A stretch of DNA of 64,000 nucleotides, taken from Amycolatopsis sp. WQ 127309 (GTDB taxonomy: Bacteria > Actinomycetota > Actinomycetes > Mycobacteriales > Pseudonocardiaceae). The stretch covers positions 992,001 through 1,056,000 of the forward strand of contig NZ_CP095481.1 of the NCBI RefSeq assembly GCF_023023025.1. The letters are read 5' to 3'. Of this stretch, positions 7,327 through 13,571 are shown in pieces. Below the pieces are notes generated by a model, which saw nothing but the letters and a program-made list of their open reading frames with translations, made no database searches and had not been told where the DNA came from. The position numbers and the translations under genes are program-made. Position 1 is the first letter of the stretch, and the number at the start of each line of letters is the position of its first letter.

Positions 7327-7345
7327 GCGCCGCCGCAGGCGGCGC
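7327..7345. terminator. Hairpin terminator between convergent genes of the element
   Basis: GCGCCGCC-GCA-GGCGGCGC is a perfect 8-bp stem with a triloop, 8 bases after the stop of the plus-strand gene at 7319 and about 55 bases from the end of the minus-strand phosphatase gene. It also marks where base composition drops from very G+C-rich to about half A+T. Confidence 0.6.
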
Positions 7346-7398
7346 CTTGATCCCATAGAGCCAAATTCGGCAACCCAATGCCAGACGCTAGCTGCCAT

Positions 7399-8184
7399 CT
7401 AGCGCAACCGATCGAGCAATGCAAGTTCGAGCCCTGGCGCTGTGGCGATTGTGGCAGTGGAACTGAAGTCGTGGCGCACGCCGGTCGCATCGACAACCAA
7501 CGCGCCAGCTTCTCTAGCGATCAAAACACCTGCCGCAGTGTCCCACGGCTTGTTAGCGAGTATGACGCACGCGTCCGTCCGGCCGTCTGCAACAAACGCT
7601 AGATCGAGCGCAGCAGATCCCCACATGCGAACACGCTCGACCTGTTCAGCAAGCATTCGAGTCACGGCGAACCGTCGTTCATTCTTCTTGGCGGCACCCG
7701 AACCGGTTGCGTAATCGCCTATTGAAACAATAGCGCGATCAATCTCGGTAACACTACTTGAATTGATCGGCTCTCCGTTGCAGAATGATCCGCCACCTTT
7801 AGAGCCGTAGTAATTGAGACCAAGGAATGGTGCCGTTATGACACCAATGACAGGCTCACCCCTATGAATCAAAGCTAACTGACTCGCACAAAGAGGAATT
7901 CTGTGCGCGAAGTTCGAAGTGCCATCTATCGGATCGAGGGCCCAGACAAACTCCTCAGATTCGTCTACCGAGCCGCCACCCTGCTCTTCGCCTAGGAAGT
8001 TAAAGTCCGGAGTCTTCTCCTCAAGGAAAGTGCGGACTTGTTCTTGAATCTTAATGTCCATGTCGGTGACAAGATCCCTATCGCCCTTCAAATGCACGCC
8101 ACCAGGGCCATCCTTTAACATAAGTTTGCTACCAATGGCAACCGCCTCCTGTGCAACAGCAAGAAGCTCTTTCAGGGCCTTCAT
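7399..8184 (-). CDS. Inositol monophosphatase-family enzyme (AICE cargo)
   Basis: A 261-residue member of the Li+-sensitive, Mg2+-dependent IMPase/FBPase/CysQ superfamily. All metal ligands are visible: Glu of FLGEEQGG, the ALDPIDGTSNF motif, and the second site KPWDTAAGVLIAREAG. The substrate could be inositol-1-phosphate, another sugar phosphate or 3'-phosphoadenosine phosphates; sequence alone does not decide. The start is ATG 8184, sharing ATGA with the stop of the upstream HTH-DUF5919 gene, so the two are translationally coupled. Base composition is near 50% G+C with A/T third positions, unlike every neighbour, which marks the pair as recently acquired cargo. Confidence 0.88.
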   Translation of the reverse strand: MKALKELLAVAQEAVAIGSKLMLKDGPGGVHLKGDRDLVTDMDIKIQEQVRTFLEEKTPDFNFLGEEQGGGSVDESEEFVWALDPIDGTSNFAHRIPLCASQLALIHRGEPVIGVITAPFLGLNYYGSKGGGSFCNGEPINSSSVTEIDRAIVSIGDYATGSGAAKKNERRFAVTRMLAEQVERVRMWGSAALDLAFVADGRTDACVILANKPWDTAAGVLIAREAGALVVDATGVRHDFSSTATIATAPGLELALLDRLR

Positions 8185-9104
8185 TTCAACACATCCGAAC
8201 CGCGCTCCCACATGGTCTCAAACACGGACGAAAAAGTATGAAAAAGTCCAGAAGGATGCTCATCCTGTCGTTCCAAAACCAGCGTTGGTGATTCAACACC
8301 TCTCGCATCAGGCAGGTAAGGCTGAACTATGCACAGGGTGTTGTCGATTACCGTGATATTGAATCGAACCGCTTCATCGTAGGTGCGAATATGCAAATTT
8401 GCACACGCATCATCCGAAAGCTTTGTTCGCAGTCGGCGCAATGCGTCGATATTCAGTTTGGTTAGCGTGATCAACACGCCATCAGGATGCGATTCTTCAC
8501 GCTCGCGTGATTTAATATTATAGCCGTCAGGATCAAGAAAGAGACATTTGACTATTGTTCCACGCTCAAGGAGTTCCTTCAATGCGCGATCCGAATACTG
8601 TTGACAAAGCATATTTAAAGAAAGTCCAACCATGCTGATATTCTCGGCATCATCAAACAGTTCATGCGGAGGCATTTCGTGCGCGAATTGTGGTCGAGTT
8701 TCAAATACGGCGGTAACGTCAGCCACTCCATCGCGCACGGAAGCAACCTGATTTGCGGTCTCGGCAATCAATATAGGCGACTTCGTGACGGGCGGTTCTG
8801 GCACGAAACCAATTCCTCCCGAATGTTTTTGGAAAAGCTGCTCGACCGTCCATCCGGGAAACATACTTTCCAGTATTCGACAGTGATGCGGATAAGGCAG
8901 GCCGATGATGTCACCCGCGAGCCAGCGATAAAACTGCGCTTTTTTTGGAAAGCTGTCCACGAGATCGTGATCAATTGCTTTGGCAAGCTTATTGTATTCT
9001 CGACAAAACATCCGATGGTTCTGCAAGTGACGCTGCCTGAGGAGCACTTTAAGCACGTTGGAGTGCTCTACCACGGCCGATCCCGCTCCCTCGATCTCTG
9101 TCAT
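8181..9104 (-). CDS. HTH regulator-like protein with C-terminal DUF5919 domain (AICE cargo)
   Basis: A 307-residue protein in two parts. Residues 15-95 (LLRQRHLQNHRMFCREYNKL to PHHCRILESMFPGWTVEQLF) resemble the atypical HTH region of actinobacterial regulators. Residues 150-305 (ISMVGLSLNMLCQQYSDRAL, KCLFLDPDG, HIRTYDEAVRFNITVIDNTL, CIVQPYLPDARGVESPTLVL) match what I recall as DUF5919, a PLD-like fold without catalytic His-Lys pairs. It overlaps the phosphatase gene by ATGA. In 8401-8460, 31 of 60 bases are G or C, far below the flanks. It could sense a signal and regulate the tandem repeats in its promoter; defence or metabolic signalling roles are speculation. Confidence 0.75.
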   Translation of the reverse strand: MTEIEGAGSAVVEHSNVLKVLLRQRHLQNHRMFCREYNKLAKAIDHDLVDSFPKKAQFYRWLAGDIIGLPYPHHCRILESMFPGWTVEQLFQKHSGGIGFVPEPPVTKSPILIAETANQVASVRDGVADVTAVFETRPQFAHEMPPHELFDDAENISMVGLSLNMLCQQYSDRALKELLERGTIVKCLFLDPDGYNIKSREREESHPDGVLITLTKLNIDALRRLRTKLSDDACANLHIRTYDEAVRFNITVIDNTLCIVQPYLPDARGVESPTLVLERQDEHPSGLFHTFSSVFETMWERGSDVLK

Positions 9105-9120
9105 GCAACCATCCTACCAG

Positions 9121-9181
9121 CTAGATGAGACATAGACGAGACTAGATGAGCAGTAGACGGTCTAGAGGAGACATACAGGGC
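9121..9181 (+). repeat. Three 20-21-bp tandem repeats (CTAGATGAG...) in the cargo/pra promoter gap
   Basis: Units start at 9121, 9142 and 9162 with CTAGATGAGACATAGACGAG, CTAGATGAGCAGTAGACGGT and CTAGAGGAGACATACAGGGC. They fill the gap between the minus-strand HTH-DUF5919 gene and the plus-strand pra gene. Regular two-turn spacing suggests a multi-site operator for an element-coded regulator, or iterons for the initiator. Confidence 0.65.
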
Positions 9182-9265
9182 GTCTTAATGGGACCGTCGT
9201 CGGCCGATAGTAGTGGTGGGGCCACTGCTGTGGTGGTCACCGCTACTAGAGAGGTTTCACACGAG

Positions 9266-9736
9266 ATGGCTATCACCAGGGATCACAGGTTCGCGATCGA
9301 GTTCCACGACGCTTTCCCCCAGGGGTTGGTGTTGGTGGGTGAGGTGTCGCCGGACAACGAGTATCAGTCGCGCGAAGACAAGGCGGCTGGTCGTCCGGTG
9401 CGTCAGCGGGTGGACGAGTTGACCGGTAAGCGGCAGTGGGTGTGCACGGTGACGGACCCGGACGAGATCAAGGCCAAGCGGGCGTCATTTGAGGTGACGT
9501 TGATTGCGGATGTTCAGCCGGTGCCGACGACGTCGGAGGTTCTGCCCGGTATGCGTCCGGTCGAGCTGGACGGGCTGACGGCGCAGCCGAAGGTGGCGGG
9601 GCAGGGCGAGTTCAAGTACCAGTCCTACGCGTTCCGTGCGACGGGTTTCAAGGCTGCTGCCAGCGGAGGAAACCGGGGTTCGGCTGGGAAGACGGCCGGG
9701 GGTCCGGCGCAGGAGCAGCAGAGCAAGGCGGCGTAA
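9266..9736 (+). CDS. pra: Pra-like activator of AICE replication, integration and excision
   Basis: A 156-residue protein resembling the Pra activator family known from pSAM2-type elements: it starts MAITRDHRFAIEFHDAFPQG, continues LVLVGEVSPDNEY and RQWVCTVTDPDEIKAKRAS, and ends GEFKYQSYAFRATGFKAA followed by a low-complexity tail. Pra switches on rep, xis and int expression, so it is the expected trigger of element excision. ATG 9266 is chosen because the family similarity starts there and AGAGAGG precedes it by about 11 bases; the frame is open further upstream through the tandem repeats. First gene of the long plus-strand element operon. Confidence 0.75.
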   Translation: MAITRDHRFAIEFHDAFPQGLVLVGEVSPDNEYQSREDKAAGRPVRQRVDELTGKRQWVCTVTDPDEIKAKRASFEVTLIADVQPVPTTSEVLPGMRPVELDGLTAQPKVAGQGEFKYQSYAFRATGFKAAASGGNRGSAGKTAGGPAQEQQSKAA

Positions 9737-9766
9737 TCGCGGTCGGGTTGAGTTGGATTCGGTGCG

Positions 9767-10210
9767 ATGGAAACCAAGAAAGTGGTTCGGGACTGGGAAG
9801 AGGCGTATCGCCGGTATCGGGCTGCCTCGGATGAGGTCGCGCGGGTACGGGCGTTCGATCCGGCTGTCTTAAATGAGATGGCGGATGCGTCTCATGCGGT
9901 GGCGGTCGCCTGGCGGCGCATCACGGTGGGTGCGAACCTGCCGTGGTGGTCGTTGGCGGCGACGTTGTCGGCGGCGGAGGCGTTCGAGGGGCAGACGCAG
10001 TTCTGGCGGCGGCGAGCGAAAGGAACGGCTCCTCCGGATCGGCCGGCGGGGCCAATCGCGGGAGGTAGCGAGGCTCGTGGGGAGTGGTTCACCGACCACG
10101 ATCCGCGTGGGTTGCCGGGACATTCTCCCGTCGTTTCGGGTGATGCGGCACCGCTTCGTCGTGGTCCGTCGCCGGTGCGTCGGCCTCGTCCGGACGGCCG
10201 GGGTGCGTGA
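9767..10210 (+). CDS. Hypothetical AICE protein
   Basis: A 147-residue protein that I do not recognise. The N-terminal 85 residues (VVRDWEEAYRRYRAASDEVA, then AVAVAWRRITVGANLPWWSL, AAEAFEGQTQFWRRRAKGT) are helical and amphipathic; the rest is Pro/Gly/Arg-rich and probably unstructured. It sits between pra and the first HTH gene, with 30 bp after pra and a 1-base overlap (TGATG) with the next start, so it is part of the same operon. Similar anonymous genes follow pra in other actinomycete elements, as far as I recall. No ribosome-binding site stands out. Confidence 0.6.
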   Translation: METKKVVRDWEEAYRRYRAASDEVARVRAFDPAVLNEMADASHAVAVAWRRITVGANLPWWSLAATLSAAEAFEGQTQFWRRRAKGTAPPDRPAGPIAGGSEARGEWFTDHDPRGLPGHSPVVSGDAAPLRRGPSPVRRPRPDGRGA

Positions 10211-10512
10211 TGGCGGAGTGCGAACGGGTGCTGTTTGAGGATGTGGAGGCGGGCACGTTCGTGCCGGTCGGGGTGCTGGTGACGCGAGTGCGTCATCTGC
10301 GCGGTCTGACGCAGCGGGAGGCGTCGGACCAGATTGGTATTGATATTCGAGCGTTGTCGTTGATCGAGACTGGTCGACGTACGGTCAAGGCAGTAGGGAT
10401 GTTGATCAGTCTCGCTGACGGCCTGGAGGTACCGCGCACGCAGTTTTTGGAATGGGTGACCAGCGAAATGGAGTTTCACCACACCGGGCTGCGCGGGCCG
10501 AACAGTGAATGA
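10210..10512 (+). CDS. Small XRE-type HTH protein 1
   Basis: A 100-residue protein with a central XRE/Cro-like helix-turn-helix (about residues 22-75): LVTRVRHLRGLTQREASDQI for helices 1-2 and IDIRALSLIETGRRTVKAVG for recognition helix and turn. The start ATG 10210 overlaps the preceding TGA (TGATG). It is the first of four small HTH genes stacked in this operon. Likely a DNA-binding regulator of element functions; targets are unknown. Confidence 0.75.
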   Translation: MAECERVLFEDVEAGTFVPVGVLVTRVRHLRGLTQREASDQIGIDIRALSLIETGRRTVKAVGMLISLADGLEVPRTQFLEWVTSEMEFHHTGLRGPNSE

Positions 10513-10792
10513 CACCAGGTTTCCGATCAAGCTGCGTGACGCTCAAGCGGATCTGTTGCGGCGAATGCCGTGCCGGGAGACGCCGTGGGCGGAGTGGGTG
10601 GACTTTCACCGCTACAACGCCCGGATGTTCGCCGCGATCGCTGAGACCGACCCGGCCCACAAGTGGGAAGCGTTGGCCTGTCACGGTATTCAGTTGCGGT
10701 GTGTGGAGCGGCTGACCAAGCGTCCGGAGTGGAAAGAGGACTACCAGGTCACACCGAACGACGGCGAGTCGAGCCACGGGGAGGTGTTGTGA
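10505..10792 (+). CDS. Small AICE protein, resembles the AMED_5909 family
   Basis: A 95-residue protein from GTG 10505, overlapping the previous stop by 8 bases and the next ATG by 1 base. The segment PWAEWVDFHRYNARMFAAIA with ETDPAHKWEALACHG looks like the small AMED_5909-type proteins I recall from actinomycete mobile regions; no function is established. It has no HTH and separates HTH protein 1 from HTH protein 2. The tight overlaps on both sides support it as a real, co-translated gene. Confidence 0.6.
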   Translation: MNDTRFPIKLRDAQADLLRRMPCRETPWAEWVDFHRYNARMFAAIAETDPAHKWEALACHGIQLRCVERLTKRPEWKEDYQVTPNDGESSHGEVL

Positions 10793-11094
10793 TGGACAGT
10801 CGTATCGGTCCGGGTCGTCGCCCGCTTGCGGTGTGGCTTCCCACGGTCCCGCCGATGCGGTTCGGTGTGTGGGTGGACAGGGCGTGTGCCGCACACGGGT
10901 GGTCGCACAAGGAGCTGTCGAGGCGTTCGGGGGTGTCGACGAACACGATCTACGCGATGGTCTATGCGCAGCGGGAATCGTGGTCACTGGCACACGTAGC
11001 CGCATTGGCGGACGCGTTCGGTGTTGACCGGGCAGTACCTGCGCTGCTGGCCCTTCGCGAGTTTGAAAGGGGTTTCGATGACGAGCGACGTTGA
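10792..11094 (+). CDS. Small XRE-type HTH protein 2
   Basis: A 100-residue protein starting at ATG 10792, which shares its A with the preceding TGA. An HTH lies at about residues 25-80: RFGVWVDRACAAHGWSHKEL then SRRSGVSTNTIYAMVYAQRE, followed by LAHVAALADAFGV. Its 3' end overlaps the next HTH gene by 17 bases in another frame. Part of the four-gene HTH stack. Confidence 0.72.
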   Translation: MDSRIGPGRRPLAVWLPTVPPMRFGVWVDRACAAHGWSHKELSRRSGVSTNTIYAMVYAQRESWSLAHVAALADAFGVDRAVPALLALREFERGFDDERR

Positions 11095-11404
11095 TTCGAT
11101 GGTTGCGCTGTCCGCAGGATCGACGTGGATGGTCTGCGCCGGACCCGAGGAGACGCTGCCCGTGCCGGATACGCGCATGGTCGGCGGGTGGATTCGCTGG
11201 CACCGCACCCGTGCCCGACTGTCGCAGAAGGCGACGGCAATACGGATGGGTACCTCGACAGACACACTGGTGGCAGTGGAGACAGGCCGGCGGGCTCTGA
11301 TTCAGATGGAGACGGCGGTACGGATCGCGGACGCGCTGCGCCTGTCGCGGGAGGAACTGGTAATCCGGGCTGTCTGGGACTTCCGCACGGTGGAGGACCG
11401 GTGA
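11078..11404 (+). CDS. Small XRE-type HTH protein 3
   Basis: A 108-residue protein starting at ATG 11078 behind GAAAGGGG. The XRE domain spans about residues 35-90: MVGGWIRWHRTRARLSQKAT, RMGTSTDTLVAVETGRRALI, ETAVRIADALRLSREELV. The 35-residue N-terminal extension is unremarkable. Overlaps: 17 bases with HTH 2 and 4 bases (GTGA) with HTH 4. Probably a DNA-binding regulator; target unknown. Confidence 0.75.
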   Translation: MTSDVDSMVALSAGSTWMVCAGPEETLPVPDTRMVGGWIRWHRTRARLSQKATAIRMGTSTDTLVAVETGRRALIQMETAVRIADALRLSREELVIRAVWDFRTVEDR

Positions 11405-11655
11405 GTGGCGGGGTGCCGGTCGGGAATTGGCTGCGAGCGCGACGCCAAGAGCTGAGGCAGAGCCCTGAGGCGATAGCACTACGGGCGGGTCTGTCCAAAT
11501 CGCACGTGGTGAACCTGGAAAACGGAAACCGGAAGCTGCGCAACGCGAAGGTCATGTTGCACCTGTCGAGCGCTCTCGGGGTGTCGCCGTCGTCGCTGTG
11601 GCTGTGCGTGGTGCAGGAGATCGAGCGAGAGGAGAACAAGATCTTCGGTCGTTGA
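11401..11655 (+). CDS. Small XRE-type HTH protein 4
   Basis: An 84-residue protein that is little more than one XRE domain: VGNWLRARRQELRQSPEAIA, LRAGLSKSHVVNLENGNRKL, HLSSALGVSPSSLW. The GTG at 11401 forms a GTGA overlap with the preceding stop. It closes the HTH stack and is followed by two long hairpins, so the first part of the operon may end here. A Cro/C1-like switch partner role is plausible but unproven. Confidence 0.75.
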   Translation: MSGGVPVGNWLRARRQELRQSPEAIALRAGLSKSHVVNLENGNRKLRNAKVMLHLSSALGVSPSSLWLCVVQEIEREENKIFGR

Positions 11656-11686
11656 TTCGCAAGCGTAACTGAATATCGACAATTCC

Positions 11687-11727
11687 GCGCGTGAGGACGT
11701 GCGATAAACAAACGCGTCCTCACGCGC
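11687..11727. repeat. 13-bp perfect inverted repeat
   Basis: GCGCGTGAGGACG (11687-11699) and CGTCCTCACGCGC (11715-11727) pair perfectly; a T-G and a G-C pair extend the stem to 15. It lies in the 156-bp gene-free gap between the HTH stack and the transfer/replication genes. Candidate terminator of the HTH operon or part of the replication origin. Confidence 0.6.
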
Positions 11728-11744
11728 ACAATCGACCTGTTAAA

Positions 11745-11788
11745 GCGCAGAACCGGCCCCTGGCTACCAACCTGTTCCGGTTCTGCGC
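11745..11788. repeat. 12-bp perfect inverted repeat
   Basis: GCGCAGAACCGG (11745-11756) and CCGGTTCTGCGC (11777-11788) pair perfectly around a 20-base loop, 24 bases before the next start codon. With the preceding 13-bp repeat it makes a double stem-loop just upstream of the zinc-ribbon/tra/rep genes. Terminator, antiterminator or origin roles are all open. Confidence 0.6.
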
Positions 11789-11811
11789 CTGTTCACTGGA
11801 GTAAGCGAACA

Positions 11812-11991
11812 ATGCAAACAATAAATGATGACAACCAACGCCCGTCAACCGGGGTCACCCGGATGCGCTGCGCGAAATGTAGGAGGTTCGCCCGTCTGCT
11901 GCCGGGCGAGGACCGTTGTGCCCCGTGCCTGGGGATGTTGCCGCTGCTGCTGGTGCTGCCGAGTGCTGGGGTGCGGGGTGGTCGCCGATGA
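11812..11991 (+). CDS. 59-residue zinc-ribbon protein upstream of the transfer gene
   Basis: A short ORF from ATG 11812 to TGA 11991 encoding 59 residues. It contains two Cys pairs, MRCAKCRRFARLLPGEDRCA followed by PC, that is C-A-K-C-x13-C-A-P-C, a zinc-ribbon-like knuckle. The stop codon overlaps the start of the FtsK-like gene in ATGA, which argues that it is a real, coupled gene. Upstream, ACTGGAG lies about 12 bases before the ATG. Small zinc-ribbon proteins are common partners of transfer or replication proteins in mobile elements; its exact role is unknown. The C-terminus is hydrophobic (MLPLLLVLPSAG). Confidence 0.65.
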   Translation: MQTINDDNQRPSTGVTRMRCAKCRRFARLLPGEDRCAPCLGMLPLLLVLPSAGVRGGRR

Positions 11992-13571
11992 ACGCACACG
12001 CGGTGATGATGGTGACGCTGGTCGGCGGCGGCCTGGCGGTGCTGCTGTGGGTCCTGGCGAAGATCGGTCGTGCCCTGGCCGGTCTGGCCGAGTTGCTGGC
12101 GGCCGTGGCGGTCGTCGGGATCGCGCTGTGGGGCCTGCTGCAGGCAGTGGGCTGGATTGTTCGGCAACTGGTCACGCACAGGCGGACCTGCGTGACCTTG
12201 GTGGCCGCGTGGGCCTGGTGGCACTGGCTGGGCTGGGTGTCTCTCGCCATCACGGTCGCGGTGCTGGGCCTGGTCCAGCTCGTCTGGTGGCGGCTGGACG
12301 CGGTGGGCTATGACCAGTGGTGCGGCCGGTGGGTGCGCTCGTGGTGGCTGCGGTGGACGCTGTACGGGCAGAAACTCGGTGGCTGGCTGACCGCCTGCGG
12401 CTTGGTGGTCCGGGACGCCTCGGTGCCGGTGGATGTGACGGTGTCGCTGATCGGGCGTCGACGCAATTCGGTGTCGCGCAGTGAGAAGCGCGCCGATGCG
12501 GTGGCGGTGCCCAAGTTGCTGTCCGTGCGTTCCGGTCCTTCTTGGGATGAGGTGCGGGTTCGGCTGGTGGCCGGCCAGACCCCCGAGGAGTTCGACCAGG
12601 CGGCCCGCGCGCTGGCGGTGGCTCGGAAGGTCACCCGCTGCCAGATTCGCGAGCTGGAACCGGACGTCGTGTCGATCGACTACATGCGCCGGGACCTGCT
12701 GGCCTCGCCGGTGACGTGCCTGCCAGTGCCGGACCTGGTCGCGGTCGATGGCACCGGGGTGGATCTGCGGGCCGTCTATGCGGGGTCGACGGAGTATGGC
12801 AAGCCGTGGCGGCTCCCGCTGGTCGGCACGGGGTCTCACACGCTGGTGGCCGGGGCTACGGGGTCGGGGAAGAACTCGGTGATGTGGTGCCCTCTGGTCG
12901 CGGCCGCGTCGGCGATCCGGGCCGGTGTTATCCGGGTGTCGGGGATTGACCCGAAGGCCATGGAGCTGTCCTACGGGCGTGGGATCTTCGCCCGTTACGG
13001 CCGGTCCGGGAAAGAGGCCTTGGAGGTCTTGGACGCGCTGTTGGATGAGCTGGAGAACCGCAAGCGTGTCTTTGCCGGGAACACGCGTGAGGTGCCGATC
13101 TCGGCCGAGTATCCGGTGGAGCTGCTGGAGTTCGACGAGATCGGGGCGTTGACCAAGTACACCGACCGCAAAACCCGTGAGTCCATTGTGGAGAAGCTGG
13201 CGATCCTGACCACCCAAGGTCGGGCGCTGGGGTTCACGGTGCGGGGGTATGTGCAGGAGCCGACGAAGGACACGGTTCCGGTGCGGGAGCTGCTGCCCCG
13301 GCGGATCGCCATGCGGCTTACGTCGAGGACGCAGGTTCCGATGGTAATGGGTGACGGCGCGTATGAGCGGGGCGCGTGGGCCAACCGCATCCCCGAGTCG
13401 GCGGCGGGTGTCGGCTACGTCTGGGGCGAAGGCATCCGCGAACCCCTGCGGGTCCGTGCTGGGTGGGTGCCGGATCAGACGATCAAACAGTTGGAGCACT
13501 ACGTCACCAACGGTGGTGCCCAGGTGGTCAACCTGGCCGATCGGCGCGCGGGCGAAGGGAGGTCGGCATGA
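11988..13571 (+). CDS. FtsK/SpoIIIE-like conjugal transfer ATPase (TraSA/TraB type)
   Basis: A 527-residue DNA translocase of the kind that alone moves double-stranded DNA of actinomycete elements between hyphae. Two or three membrane segments lie in residues 5-105 (MVTLVGGGLAVLLWVLAKIG, VAVVGIALWGLLQAVGWIV, VSLAITVAVLGLVQLVWW). The motor follows, with Walker A GATGSGKNS at about 289-297 and Walker B LLEFDEIGAL near 382. A C-terminal gamma-like region is not evident. The ATG at 11988 overlaps the zinc-ribbon gene (ATGA); its stop overlaps the rep start (ATGA), so the three are translationally coupled. Hexameric pore formation is family knowledge. Confidence 0.9.
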   Translation: MNAHAVMMVTLVGGGLAVLLWVLAKIGRALAGLAELLAAVAVVGIALWGLLQAVGWIVRQLVTHRRTCVTLVAAWAWWHWLGWVSLAITVAVLGLVQLVWWRLDAVGYDQWCGRWVRSWWLRWTLYGQKLGGWLTACGLVVRDASVPVDVTVSLIGRRRNSVSRSEKRADAVAVPKLLSVRSGPSWDEVRVRLVAGQTPEEFDQAARALAVARKVTRCQIRELEPDVVSIDYMRRDLLASPVTCLPVPDLVAVDGTGVDLRAVYAGSTEYGKPWRLPLVGTGSHTLVAGATGSGKNSVMWCPLVAAASAIRAGVIRVSGIDPKAMELSYGRGIFARYGRSGKEALEVLDALLDELENRKRVFAGNTREVPISAEYPVELLEFDEIGALTKYTDRKTRESIVEKLAILTTQGRALGFTVRGYVQEPTKDTVPVRELLPRRIAMRLTSRTQVPMVMGDGAYERGAWANRIPESAAGVGYVWGEGIREPLRVRAGWVPDQTIKQLEHYVTNGGAQVVNLADRRAGEGRSA

